From the NCBI GenBank assembly GCA_028292435.1, contig JAQGMI010000088.1:39406-103405 (forward strand): 64,000 nt of DNA. Direction: 5' to 3'. The notes below the pieces were generated by a model. The model made no database searches and was not told the DNA's origin. It saw only the letters and a list, made by a program, of their open reading frames with translations. Origin of the DNA: Betaproteobacteria bacterium. GTDB lineage: Bacteria; Pseudomonadota; Gammaproteobacteria; Burkholderiales; SG8-41. The translations under genes and the position numbers were made by a program. Numbering within the stretch: the first letter of the stretch is position 1; each line of letters opens with the position of its first letter. Below are positions 1-8,414 of the stretch, piece by piece.

Positions 1-545
1 AGCACGCCGTTCGCAATCAGCGGCGCAACTGTCTGCGAATAGCCTTCAGTCCACTCGGCGGCCTTCTGCTTCCATAACTCTTTGCCGGTTTTCTGGTCAA
101 GTGCGACGACGAATGCATTCAACGTTGTGCGGAACACTTTGCCGTTGTACAGCGCCACGCCTTTGTTCGATACGCCGCAGCACACGACGCGCGGCGTTTC
201 CGGCGGAAAATTGACTGCCGTGCGCCAGATCTGCCGACCGCTCAGCGCATCGAGTGCAACCGTCCACTTCGCGTTGCTCACGTACATGACGCCGTTGTGA
301 ATAATCGGCTGGGCCTGCTCGCCGAATTCATTTTCGAGGCCTGCTGTCCACACCGGCACCAGGCGTTTGACGTTGTTCTTGTTGATCTGCGCAAGCGAGC
401 TGTAGCGGTTTTGCGCATATCCCATGCCGTAAGTCAGCACATTGTCGGGATTCTTGCCGTCGTTTTGGAGATCGTCGAGCGTCTGGGCCGATGCGGTGGC
501 GATGCCGAGCAGCATGAGCGACGCCGTGAATGCAGTTTTTTTCAA
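1..545 (-). CDS. PQQ-dependent alcohol dehydrogenase, N-terminal part (cut by window edge)
   Basis: The minus strand reads open from a TTG at 545 to the edge, about 181 codons. The TTG follows GGAGGT (549-554) and begins a signal peptide (KKTAFTASLMLLGIATASA) that would be lost with the next ATG. The mature part has the opening of a quinoprotein dehydrogenase: the YGMGYAQNRYSSLAQI segment, then propeller blades with ALDQKTGKELWK. It also has the vicinal Cys-Cys (RVVCCGVSNKG) that forms the unusual disulfide ring next to PQQ in methanol/ethanol-type enzymes. Expected role: periplasmic oxidation of alcohols passing electrons to a cytochrome c. The C-terminal part, including any fused haem domain, lies outside the window, so soluble and cytochrome-fused types cannot be told apart. 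Confidence 0.85.
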   Translation of the reverse strand, partial: MKKTAFTASLMLLGIATASAQTLDDLQNDGKNPDNVLTYGMGYAQNRYSSLAQINKNNVKRLVPVWTAGLENEFGEQAQPIIHNGVMYVSNAKWTVALDALSGRQIWRTAVNFPPETPRVVCCGVSNKGVALYNGKVFRTTLNAFVVALDQKTGKELWKQKAAEWTEGYSQTVAPLIANGV

Positions 546-673
546 GAGACCTCCAAAGTAGCGCGACGAGCTTGCGCTGATTGCCGCTTTTGCTGAGGGC
601 TGCGGCTTTTAAAAATAGTAACAGTTACGCCGACTGAACGCCAACAAGACGGCGCAAATTCAAACGCCGGCGC

Positions 674-1774
674 TCAGGTTTTCCAGCGCGGCAACAGACG
701 CAGCGCGTTGCCGCGCTCGATTGCCTCGAGTTCGGCAGCTGAAAATCCATAACCGGAGATGCCCTCAACTTCTTCGGCGCCCGGCCGAAACGGGTAATCA
801 GTGCCGAACAAGACCTGCGAGAGCGGCGTAATCTTGAGCAGCGCCTGAATAGCGCCCGCATGATTGGCCTGTGCGGTTTCGTAGTAAAACTTTTTGATTT
901 CGTACGCAACGCCATTCGGCAGATACTTGGCGCGATCCTTCATTGCCGCTTCCTGCCGCGTGTAGCGGCTGTAGACGAACGGCAGCACGCCGCCGCCGTG
1001 CGAGAAGATCCAGCGAATGTCGGGAAAGCGCGCCGCCGCGCCGGTGAACAACAAGCTCGCGATCGTGCGCGACGTATCGGCCGGATATTCGATCGCCGAC
1101 GCAGACAGCAGCGATGGAATCGGATTCTTGCAGCACGCCGGCTGCAGCGGGTGTGTATACACCACGGCGCGCCGCCGGTTCAGTTCCTCGAGCACCGGCC
1201 AGAACGCAGCGTCGCCGAGATAGCGCGTGTCGAAACTCGTCATCAGCGCGAAACCGTCGGCTTTAAGCACGTCGAGCGCATATTCGATTTCTTTCAGCGA
1301 GCCTTCGACATCCGGCAGCGCGAGCGTCGCGAACAGGCCGTAGCGTCCAGGGTAATCGCGCACGAGCTCGGCGCCGTAATCGTTGACCATGCGGCCGAGG
1401 CGTCGCGCGAGCGCGACGTCGCCAAACCACACGCCTTCCGGAATGATCGAGCCGATTGAAAGCGCAATGCCGTTGCGGTCCATGTCTTCGAGCGACAACG
1501 CCGGCGTCCACGCCGGCGGCGTGCCGGATGCGCGCGCCCGCGGGATTGCGGCCAGATAACCGGGCGGCACGTAGTGATGGTGAACGTCGATGCGCCGCGG
1601 CTTGCCGGCGGCGAGCGCGCCCGGCGCGCTGTCGGTCGCGCAGCCGGGCAGCAGGGTGCCGGCACCTAACGCAGCGAGGCTCGCCAGAAACGAGCGGCGC
1701 TGCAATTGGCCGATCGACGACGGGACGATGATGTTGCCGCGCGATGCCTGAATGAATTTTTTTGAATCCTGCAT
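674..1774 (-). CDS. amidohydrolase family 2 (ACMSD-like) with Tat/lipoprotein leader
   Basis: 366 aa from the ATG at 1774, which follows GGGGAGA; an in-frame extension to 1957 has no ribosome site and no family similarity. The N-terminus carries a twin-arginine motif (QRRSFLASLAAL) followed by a lipobox-like LLPGC, so the protein is probably exported folded and may be lipid-anchored. The metal-binding start of the amidohydrolase barrel is clear (RIDVHHHYVPP). Later come YTHPLQPACC, IFSHGGGVLPF and FGTDYPF, the usual barrel histidines and the catalytic aspartate. The family (aminocarboxymuconate-semialdehyde decarboxylase, gamma-resorcylate decarboxylase and relatives) does non-oxidative decarboxylation or hydrolysis of aromatic-derived acids. 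The substrate cannot be read from sequence. Export is unusual, because most family members are cytosolic. Confidence 0.85.
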   Translation of the reverse strand: MQDSKKFIQASRGNIIVPSSIGQLQRRSFLASLAALGAGTLLPGCATDSAPGALAAGKPRRIDVHHHYVPPGYLAAIPRARASGTPPAWTPALSLEDMDRNGIALSIGSIIPEGVWFGDVALARRLGRMVNDYGAELVRDYPGRYGLFATLALPDVEGSLKEIEYALDVLKADGFALMTSFDTRYLGDAAFWPVLEELNRRRAVVYTHPLQPACCKNPIPSLLSASAIEYPADTSRTIASLLFTGAAARFPDIRWIFSHGGGVLPFVYSRYTRQEAAMKDRAKYLPNGVAYEIKKFYYETAQANHAGAIQALLKITPLSQVLFGTDYPFRPGAEEVEGISGYGFSAAELEAIERGNALRLLPRWKT

Positions 1775-1989
1775 GTTCTCCCCTATGAAACAGGTTTTTA
1801 GTTGTGTCGCAAGAATAGCCCAGACGCATCTCAAAGACCAGACATCTGCGCCGGACCGACTTACGCAATTGCCGCCGCGTGTCCTGCCCGGAAGCCGCAT
1901 TCTTCTTACGGGAAAATCGGGGAGCACCTTACAGTTAAATATGCGGACGAGTGACATTCTTGATCACCGCCCTTGCCGCATGAAGTACG

Positions 1990-2448
1990 ATGAACCGGTT
2001 TTGTCTTTGGGTAAGTTTTTTGTTCGCGACCGTTCCTTTGCATGGCAACGCGGCAATCTATAAGTGCACCGGCAGCGGCGCATCGGTGGTCTATCAGGAC
2101 AAACCCTGCGTGAACGGATACGCCTCGGAACTCGTCGTCCCCGATTACCGGCCTGAATACCGATCTGGCTACCGGCCTGAAACCGAAACGGCCGAGACGA
2201 CCGAACCGCCGAGCCGGTCTTTGTTTCTAAATTCCAGGCTGGCACTCGGCATGTTCGACACGCAGGTGCTGAACCTGCGGGGCTGGGGCCGTCCCGCCAA
2301 AATTACACGCGCAAGATTGAAGCGCGCGTGGCACGAAGAATGGACCTATCCTTCGGCGACGGACGGTGAACGCCAGCTGCAATTCGTCAACGGCCGCCTG
2401 GCGGCGATTACATCCTCGTCTGGCACGCTGGTGCTCGCGACCGACTAG
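1990..2448 (+). CDS. DUF4124-type exported protein
   Basis: 152 aa. A signal peptide (MNRFCLWVSFLFATVPLHGNA) leads into the short DUF4124 motif, AIYKCTGSGASVVYQDKPC, typical of small exported proteobacterial proteins of unknown role. The middle is a Pro/Tyr/Arg-rich low-complexity linker (PDYRPEYRSGYRPETE). The last 75 residues (GWGRPAKITRARLKRAWHEEWTY onward) form a compact domain also seen in other DUF4124 proteins. It stands alone between a minus-strand amidohydrolase and the Bug pair. No function is assigned. Confidence 0.75.
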   Translation: MNRFCLWVSFLFATVPLHGNAAIYKCTGSGASVVYQDKPCVNGYASELVVPDYRPEYRSGYRPETETAETTEPPSRSLFLNSRLALGMFDTQVLNLRGWGRPAKITRARLKRAWHEEWTYPSATDGERQLQFVNGRLAAITSSSGTLVLATD

Positions 2449-2559
2449 AAGCCGCGTGCCGATAGGCGGCGAGATGACGCGAGTGGCCGGTGGTGACCGC
2501 CCGCGCGCCGTGATACGCTTCACTCGCCGCGATCGTCAGAGTCGCCGCGAGGAGGCTCC

Positions 2560-3525
2560 ATGCGAATCACGTTGCGTACTATCCTGTTCGCGGCCGCTGT
2601 ACTTGCCGCCACGGCGCATGCACAGCCATATCCGAATCGGCCGGTGCGCGTCTACATTCCGTTTACCGCCGGCAGCGCCGCCGACATCATCATGCGCGCG
2701 CTCGAACCGCAGATGCGCGAAAAGCTCGGTCAATCCTTTATCATCGACAATCGCGGCGGCGCCGGCGGCAATATCGCCGCTGAGTTGACGGCAAAAAGTC
2801 CCGCCGACGGATACTCCGTCATGATGGCGACCGTCGGCACCCACGCCATCAATCTCGCGCTGTATTCGAAACTGCCGTTTCACCCGCAGCGCGACTTCAC
2901 ACCGGTCGCACTCGTCGGCGAGAATCCGAACATACTCGTCATCAATCCGGTCGTGCCGGCAAAATCGATCCAGGAATTGATCGCGCTCGGCAAGGCGCGG
3001 CCCGGACAACTTAACTACGGCTCCTCGGGCTCAGGCACGACCGTGCATTTATCGGGCGAACTCTTCGCCAGCGTGGCCGGCATAAAAATGGTTCATGTGC
3101 CTTACAAAGGCGCGACCGAATCGTTGACGGCATTGCTCGGCGGGCAGCTCGATTTGATGTTCGCGAGCCTCTCGTCGGCGATTCCGCTCGTTAAAGCAGG
3201 CCGCCTGCGTGCATTCGGCGTGACGGGCGAACGCCGTTCGCCGTCGATTCCGGAAATGCCGACGATTGCTGAAGCCGCGTTGCCCGGTTATTCAGCGAGC
3301 GCGTGGTTTGGCATCGTGGGCCCGGCCGGCATGCCGCCGGCGGCAGTCACTGCGTTAAGCAACGCGGCACTCGCGGCGCTGCAAACACAGGAAGTGAAAG
3401 ACCGCTTGTTTGCTTCCGGCGTTGAAGTGAGGCCAATGCCGGCGGACGAATTCGCACGGCTGATCGACAGCGAAATCAAAAAATGGGCGCAGGTGGTGAA
3501 AGCATCCGGCGCAAAAGTGGATTAA
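2560..3525 (+). CDS. Bug-family (TctC) tricarboxylate-type solute-binding protein
   Basis: 321 aa. The ATG at 2560 follows a strong GAGGAGG. A signal peptide ends near AHAQ, and the mature protein opens with YPNRPVRVYIPF. Family hallmarks present: DNRGGAGGN near residue 65, SPADGYSVMM, HVPYKGATES near residue 185, and the closing KKWAQVVKASGAKVD. Bug proteins are periplasmic two-lobed receptors that bind carboxylates by their carboxyl groups and feed tripartite tricarboxylate transporters. Here the glycine-rich ligand loop reads TAGSAADIIMR instead of the usual PPGGSTDIVAR, which may shift ligand preference. First of a tandem pair; no TctA/TctB nearby. Confidence 0.9.
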   Translation: MRITLRTILFAAAVLAATAHAQPYPNRPVRVYIPFTAGSAADIIMRALEPQMREKLGQSFIIDNRGGAGGNIAAELTAKSPADGYSVMMATVGTHAINLALYSKLPFHPQRDFTPVALVGENPNILVINPVVPAKSIQELIALGKARPGQLNYGSSGSGTTVHLSGELFASVAGIKMVHVPYKGATESLTALLGGQLDLMFASLSSAIPLVKAGRLRAFGVTGERRSPSIPEMPTIAEAALPGYSASAWFGIVGPAGMPPAAVTALSNAALAALQTQEVKDRLFASGVEVRPMPADEFARLIDSEIKKWAQVVKASGAKVD

Positions 3526-3564
3526 CGAGCGGGCTCGCGGATCAAAGCATTGGGGATCAAGGAC

Positions 3565-4539
3565 ATGCAAAAACACTTGAACAGAAATTTCATTGCGATG
3601 GTTATTGGATTTTTCGGCGTTGCGATTGCCGCGTCCGCGCAACAATATCCGAGCAAGCCGATTCGGCTCGTCGTCGGCTTTGCCGCGGGCGGCCCGAGCG
3701 ACGTCGCGGCGCGCACCATCGGGCAGAAGCTCACCGAAAAATGGGGCCAGCAAGTCATCATCGACATCCGGGCGGGCGCCGGCGGCAACATTGCAACGGA
3801 GATCGTCGCCAAAGCGCCGGCCGACGGCTACACCTTGCTCGAACCGGCGTTCGCGCACGCCGTAAATCCTTTCCTTTACAGCAAACTCCCGTTCGATGCG
3901 GTCAAGGATTTTGCCCCGGTGCTGTTGTTCGCATCGATTGCGAACGTCCTCGCCGTGCATCCATCAATTCCCGCGCGCTCGGTGAATGAATTGATCGCGT
4001 TCGCGAAAGCGCATCCTGGTCAGTTGACGGCCGGGTCTTCGGGCAACGGCACCGCATCGCACCTTGCGATCGAACTCCTGAACATGATGGGCGGCATCAA
4101 GACCACGCACATTCCCTATAAGGGATTAGCACCCGCGCACACGGATTTGATGGGCGGCCAGATCATGATGCTGTTTGACGGCATCGTCACCGGCATGCCT
4201 GCAGTCAAAGCCGGGCGCCTGCGTGCACTCGCCGTCACGACGGCCAAGCGCTGGCAGGGCACGCCGGACATTCCGACGATGGCTGAATCGGGACTCGCGG
4301 GATTCGAAGTCAATTCATGGTACGGACTGCTCGCGCCGACCGGCACGCCGCGCGAAATCATCACGCGGCTCAATTCCGAAGTCGGGCGCGCACTGCGTGA
4401 GCCCGACGCGCGCGAGCGGCTTTACTCGATCGGCGCCGAACCGATGAATGGCACGCCGGAAGAATTCGCCGCTTACATCCAGGCCGAAATGGCGAAGTGG
4501 TCGAAGGTCGTCAAGACGGCTAACTTGCGCGCAGATTGA
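3565..4539 (+). CDS. Bug-family (TctC) solute-binding protein, second of tandem pair
   Basis: 324 aa, 39 bases after the previous Bug gene and ending at a strong terminator, so the two probably form one transcript. The ATG at 3565 is preferred over an upstream in-frame TTG at 3550 because GGGGA lies at the right distance before it. The signal peptide ends ASAQ. The ligand loop is GFAAGGPSDVAAR, different from its neighbour, and the rest is canonical: DIRAGAGGN, APADGYTLLE, HIPYKGLAPAH, MAKWSKVVKTANLRAD. The two copies are clearly diverged paralogues rather than a recent duplication, so they probably bind different ligands. Confidence 0.9.
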   Translation: MQKHLNRNFIAMVIGFFGVAIAASAQQYPSKPIRLVVGFAAGGPSDVAARTIGQKLTEKWGQQVIIDIRAGAGGNIATEIVAKAPADGYTLLEPAFAHAVNPFLYSKLPFDAVKDFAPVLLFASIANVLAVHPSIPARSVNELIAFAKAHPGQLTAGSSGNGTASHLAIELLNMMGGIKTTHIPYKGLAPAHTDLMGGQIMMLFDGIVTGMPAVKAGRLRALAVTTAKRWQGTPDIPTMAESGLAGFEVNSWYGLLAPTGTPREIITRLNSEVGRALREPDARERLYSIGAEPMNGTPEEFAAYIQAEMAKWSKVVKTANLRAD

Positions 4540-4596
4540 TGCTGACGCGCCAATGCCTATAAGCTTAATCTCTGGCTTGTCCGAATCCTTAGCAAT

Positions 4597-4624
4597 AAAA
4601 AAGCCGCGTCGCCGCGGCTTTTTT
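4597..4624. terminator. Bidirectional intrinsic terminator
   Basis: Perfect 12-bp inverted repeat (4597-4608 with 4613-4624) around a 4-base loop. The stem has a GC core (GCCGCG) flanked by six A/T pairs, giving a U-run in both directions. It lies between the convergent Bug gene and the barrel protein gene and would stop transcription from both sides. Confidence 0.92.
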
Positions 4625-4640
4625 GGATGCACAACCCGAA

Positions 4641-5285
4641 TCAGAACCGATACAGCAAACTGCCGCTGACGAGATTCACGTTGACCTCGCTGTTGATACC
4701 ATCGCTCACGCGGTAACGTTCCCACTCCGCGCGCACGCCGATGTTCTTCGTAAAATCGTATTCCGCGCCGGCCCCGTACTTGTAGCTGACCTTGTTTTTG
4801 CTCGGCGACGGGTTCGTGAGCGCGGTCGCAGCGCCCGTGCCGTTGAATAAATCGCTGGTCTTCGAGCTTTGCACGCCCACGCGCCCAAGCAGCGAGAATT
4901 TGTCGTTGAAGAGCGGCAAACTGCCAACCGCATCGAGATTCCAGCCGGAGCGGTTTTTGTAACTGCCGTGCAGCGTGCCGGCGGGTGTCGTCGTCGCGTC
5001 GAACGTGAAGTCGCCGAGCCGGAAATAGCCGCCTTCCGCCGCGATGTACTTATTAAACTGGTAACCAAGGAATGCTTTCGCACCGGTTGACGTGCTGTCG
5101 CCGCTCGTGGCAACTGAAGTAACCGGCGTGCCGACGACAACCGCTGCGGTATTCGGCGTATCTGCGCGCGCTTGACCGGCGCCGGCGCCGATATACCAAT
5201 TGCCGATCGTTTCGGCGGCCGTGGCGGGCAGCGCCGCCGAGCCGGCAATCAGAATCACTGAATTTAGAATCTTTTTAACCTGCAT
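4641..5285 (-). CDS. outer-membrane beta-barrel protein (OmpA/Ail-like porin family)
   Basis: 214 aa from the ATG at 5285, with GGAGG just upstream (the in-frame ORF extends to 5339 without a start signal). A signal peptide ends ALPATAAE. The mature sequence is a run of alternating-residue strands: NWYIGAGAGQA, GAKAFLGYQFNKYIAAEGGYF, LLGRVGVQSS, VSYKYGAGAEYDFTKNIGVRAEWE. It ends in a C-terminal aromatic (SLLYRF), the BAM recognition signature. Size and pattern match an eight-stranded barrel with no OmpA peptidoglycan-binding domain. The specific role is unknown; adhesion, small-molecule passage or structural support are all possible. Confidence 0.85.
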   Translation of the reverse strand: MQVKKILNSVILIAGSAALPATAAETIGNWYIGAGAGQARADTPNTAAVVVGTPVTSVATSGDSTSTGAKAFLGYQFNKYIAAEGGYFRLGDFTFDATTTPAGTLHGSYKNRSGWNLDAVGSLPLFNDKFSLLGRVGVQSSKTSDLFNGTGAATALTNPSPSKNKVSYKYGAGAEYDFTKNIGVRAEWERYRVSDGINSEVNVNLVSGSLLYRF

Positions 5286-5335
5286 ATCGCCTCCTTGGCA
5301 CTGCGTGAAGCCTGAAAACGCAAGTGTACCCCAAA

Positions 5336-5935
5336 TCAACGCCGCGACCCGGATCGCGCGCGAGTGAGTTCAGCGCGCACGATTGGGGCGCCCGCGGCAA
5401 GTGCTTTCATTTTGCCCAGGGCGACTGCGCGCGGCAGCGGCACCATGCCGCAGTTGGTGCATGGGTAAAGCTTGTCGGCCGGCACGTATTTCAACGCCGC
5501 GCGGATCGTGCGCGCCACGTCGGCGGGCGATTCGACCTTTTCGGTCGCGACGTCGATTGCGCCGACCATCACGTCCTTGCCTTTGAGCAGGCTGATCAGC
5601 TCGAGCGGCACTTTCGATTGCGGCATTCGAGCGAGACCTGATCGATGCTCGAGCGCGCGAGCAGCGGAAAAGTGCTTTCATACTGGCGCCACTGCGAGCC
5701 GAGTGTTTTTTTCCAGTCGACGTTCGCCTTGATGCCGTAGCCGTAGCCGTAACAGATGTGGACCGCGGTCTTGCAGCGCAGGCCTTCCGCCGCGCGCTCG
5801 AGCGCATCGATGCCCCAATCCCTGACATCGTCGCGGTAAGCGTCGACATTGAACGCCGGTTCGTCGAACTGAATGACGTTCGCGCCAAGCGCGGCGAGTT
5901 CGCGCGCCTCTTTGTTGAGAAGAGAGTAAGTATCA
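5336..5935 (-). pseudogene. Remnant of a MetE-like (cobalamin-independent) methionine synthase, 5'-truncated and frameshifted
   Basis: Two overlapping frames (about 5935-5616, then 5626-5336) together read as the C-terminal half of a MetE/UROD-type methyltransferase: LNKEARELAALGANVIQFDEPAFN, then HICYGYGYG, then SLEC, then LISLLKGKDVMVGAIDVATE, then CTNCGMVPLPR. The zinc-ligand His/Cys, Glu and final Cys are all encoded. One base appears to be missing near 5617, because the text jumps frame between SLECRN and SKVPLE. The N-terminal half is absent: the sequence joins directly onto the stop codon of the amidase gene at about 5933. Best read as a deletion remnant with a later frameshift. A sequencing error could explain the shift but not the truncation. 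Confidence 0.8.
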
Positions 5936-7237
5936 GGCCAGCGTCTCGTAAATGCGCTGTGCCGCTGCGAACAATGCACGGTCCTGCCCCGGTTTGCCAA
6001 CGATTTGCGCACCGACGGGCAGGTTGTTGGGCCCGCGGAACAAAGGCATCGTTACTGATGGCACGTGCAAGGTCGTCCAGATCAGGCAATTATTTGCGTT
6101 GCCTGTCGCATTGAGCCCGACGGGCGCTTCGCCGGTCGCCGAAGCCGTGAGCAGCACGTCGTAATCGGCGACGACTGAGGTGAACGCGCGCCGGCACTCG
6201 ACGGCAATCTCACGCGCTTCCTGATAGCGCTCGAAGCTGCACGCAAGGCCGCTCTTCAGGCGGTTTTCGCGCAAGGTTGTGCTGATCATTTCCCAATGAT
6301 GCTGGATTTCGTAGGTAAAGTTGCGCGAAAATTCGAAGCTTGAAATTGCAAGATGCGCATCCATTAGCTGCTCAAAATTCGCCGGCAGTTCGACGTCGCG
6401 CACCTCAACACCGGCGCGTGAGAGGTTCTGCGCCGCCTCTTCGAGCAGCTTTTGAGTCGTCGGCTCGACCTGCGGCCACACATGCGTGCGGCAAAAGCCA
6501 ACCTTCAATGCGCCGGTATGCTCTTTGACCGGTTGCGGTTCGACGCCAATCAGCACATCGCGGTAAAGCGCAATGTCGGCGACCGAGCGCGCGAGCAAGC
6601 CGAGCGTATCGAGCGAGCCCGCCGCTTCGCGCACGCCCGAGCAGCGCAGATCGCCCCACGTCGGACGGTAGCCGAACGCGCCGCAAAACGACGCCGGGCG
6701 TATGGTCGAGCCGGTCGTCTGCGTACCGATTGCAAGCGGCACCATGTGGTCACCGACCGCCGCAGCGGAACCGCTCGACGAACCGCCGGGCGTGCGCGCG
6801 GGATCGAACGGATTGCGCGTTTTGCCGGGATGCCGGTTGGCGAATTCGGTCGTAACGGTTTTTCCCATCAGCAAGCCGCCCGCCTTGCGGGTGAGCGCAA
6901 CGCAGGCTGCTTCGTTTTTCGGCTGATTGCCTTTGTATATGGGCGAGCCGTACTCGGTGGGCATGTCGGCAGTGTCGATGATGTCTTTGATGCCGAACGG
7001 CACGCCGATCAACGGCCCGCGCCTGCCGCTCTTGTCGAGCGCAATTGCCTGTCCCAGCACCTGTTCGCGGTCGAGGTACTGCCAGGCCTGCACTTTCGGC
7101 TCGCGTATCTGAATCTGCTCGAGACAGGCGCGAGCGACGGCTTCGCAGGTCGTGTCGCCGGCGTTGATGGCAGCGACGATTTCGGTGGCAGTCAATTCGT
7201 TAAGCTTGACTGCGGTTTTTTTGAGCGACGGTTCCAT
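5933..7237 (-). CDS. amidase signature (AS) family amidase
   Basis: 434 aa from the ATG at 7237 (AGGGAAAA upstream; the ORF's extra 28 codons look like leader). The AS catalytic triad is visible: Lys in GVPFGIKDIIDTA, the cis-Ser in TPGGSSSGSAAAVG, and the nucleophile Ser in QTTGSTIRPASFCGAFGYRPT. Such enzymes hydrolyse amides to carboxylate and ammonia in the cytosol. GatA is unlikely because no gatB/gatC adjoin it. The family's usual ending (GAQIVGKPGQDRALFAAAQ) is present, so the gene is complete although its stop codon lies exactly at the junction with the metE-like remnant. Confidence 0.88.
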   Translation of the reverse strand: MEPSLKKTAVKLNELTATEIVAAINAGDTTCEAVARACLEQIQIREPKVQAWQYLDREQVLGQAIALDKSGRRGPLIGVPFGIKDIIDTADMPTEYGSPIYKGNQPKNEAACVALTRKAGGLLMGKTVTTEFANRHPGKTRNPFDPARTPGGSSSGSAAAVGDHMVPLAIGTQTTGSTIRPASFCGAFGYRPTWGDLRCSGVREAAGSLDTLGLLARSVADIALYRDVLIGVEPQPVKEHTGALKVGFCRTHVWPQVEPTTQKLLEEAAQNLSRAGVEVRDVELPANFEQLMDAHLAISSFEFSRNFTYEIQHHWEMISTTLRENRLKSGLACSFERYQEAREIAVECRRAFTSVVADYDVLLTASATGEAPVGLNATGNANNCLIWTTLHVPSVTMPLFRGPNNLPVGAQIVGKPGQDRALFAAAQRIYETLA

Positions 7238-7480
7238 TGTGACGTTTTCCCTGGTATCAGTTAATTGCGGCGCCGCGCAGCGCGGTACGCTCGCTGGACT
7301 CAGCACGCAAGTGTAGAACAAAAGTCACCCGCGCGTTGACGGCCGCCGGCGCGCTGCGTCTTTCACGGCAAGGAATTTTTAAAGCGTGATGCATTTCCTG
7401 CGCAAATTAATTTTGTCCGTTTAAAGTACATCGATGCGAGTGACACGTAACATTTACAATAACAATTCGAAAGGGAAACA

Positions 7481-7930
7481 ATGAAGCTGTCCCGCTGCAT
7501 GGCGTTTTTATTTTTGTTCGCCGCCGGCAACGCATTGGCGCAAACCGAAGCGCAAGACGAAGTAAGGCTCATGTTCGACCGCTACATCAAAGCCGAAAAC
7601 GAACACAATCTCGCCGCGGTAGGGCAGGCGCTGCAGGATTCCGCCGAAATGTTGTGGGTAGCGCCGCGCAGCATCCCGGTGTGGGGCCGCGACAACGTCA
7701 TGATGGAACTGACGAAGCGTTATCAAGGCGCATGGAAACTAGAACCCGAGATGGCAGCGTTGAAGCTCACTGTTTACGGCGACACGTCGGCGCGGCTGGT
7801 CGTGCCCGTCTACTATACGAGCGGCCCTTCGGCCAGTCGTGAGCGCTATCTGCTTCAGCAAACGTACGTCAAAACACCAATCGGCTGGCGAATCGCGGCG
7901 ATGATTCCGGCGCCGCTGCCGACGCCCTAG
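7481..7930 (+). CDS. exported SnoaL/DUF4440-like (NTF2 fold) protein
   Basis: 149 aa starting after GAAAGGGA. A signal peptide ends NALAQ. The remainder resembles small alpha+beta-cone proteins of the SnoaL/DUF4440 type: VRLMFDRYIKAENEHNLAAV, then WGRDNVMMEL, then RYLLQQTYVKTPIGWRIAAM. These bind small ligands or act as isomerases or cyclases; an exported member has no predictable substrate. It stands alone, preceded by a 240-base region in which I recognise no clear promoter, and is convergent with the maoC-like gene. Confidence 0.7.
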   Translation: MKLSRCMAFLFLFAAGNALAQTEAQDEVRLMFDRYIKAENEHNLAAVGQALQDSAEMLWVAPRSIPVWGRDNVMMELTKRYQGAWKLEPEMAALKLTVYGDTSARLVVPVYYTSGPSASRERYLLQQTYVKTPIGWRIAAMIPAPLPTP

Positions 7931-7942
7931 ACGGGTTGCGGC

Positions 7943-8383
7943 TCACACGCTGCGCACGATAATTTTGGCGTCGGCTTCAACCACGATTTCATCTTGCTGG
8001 TTGCGGCATTCGCCTTTGAGCACCACAAGGCCGCCGCCGTGTTTGGGCTTGTCGTGCTTCTCCGCGATCGTCCACCTCGTGGTTAAGGTATCACCGGGCC
8101 GCACCGGCGCGGTGAAACGGCAGTTGTGCTCGAGATACGCAATGCCGGTGCCGGCAAAGTAAGTGCCGACCGGCCCGCCGACGAGCGCGCCCGTGAACAC
8201 GCCATGCAGGACGCGCCCGCCGAAACGCGTCTGTTTCGCAAACTCCTCGTTGATATGCAACGGATGGCTGTCGCCAATCAGTCCCGCAGCGAGCACAAGG
8301 TGCGTCTCGGTGACGGTGACGGCGGCGCCAAAGCTGTCGCCAATCGCGATCTCGTTGTAGCCCTTGCCTGGAAACACAGTCAT
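7943..8383 (-). CDS. MaoC-family (hot-dog) dehydratase
   Basis: 146 aa. The hydratase-2 motif is present: Asp and His in LIGDSHPLHINEEFAKQT, followed by RFGGRVLHGVF. Single hot-dog domain, normal length for a stand-alone MaoC or (R)-enoyl-CoA hydratase. It would add water to, or remove it from, a 2-enoyl/3-hydroxyacyl-CoA, or act on mesaconyl-type CoA esters. It lies 31 bases downstream of the saccharopine-dehydrogenase-like gene on the same strand, so the two may be co-transcribed. Confidence 0.85.
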   Translation of the reverse strand: MTVFPGKGYNEIAIGDSFGAAVTVTETHLVLAAGLIGDSHPLHINEEFAKQTRFGGRVLHGVFTGALVGGPVGTYFAGTGIAYLEHNCRFTAPVRPGDTLTTRWTIAEKHDKPKHGGGLVVLKGECRNQQDEIVVEADAKIIVRSV

Positions 8384-8414
8384 CGCCCGGCTCTCCGTTC
8401 AATATCAAATACCA

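Noticed and set aside
5933..7237. Amidase as GatA of the tRNA amidotransferase
   Set aside because: No gatB or gatC nearby, and the sequence around the nucleophile fits general amidases.
6452..7264. 270-aa ORF on the plus strand
   Set aside because: Antisense to the amidase gene, which has its complete catalytic triad.
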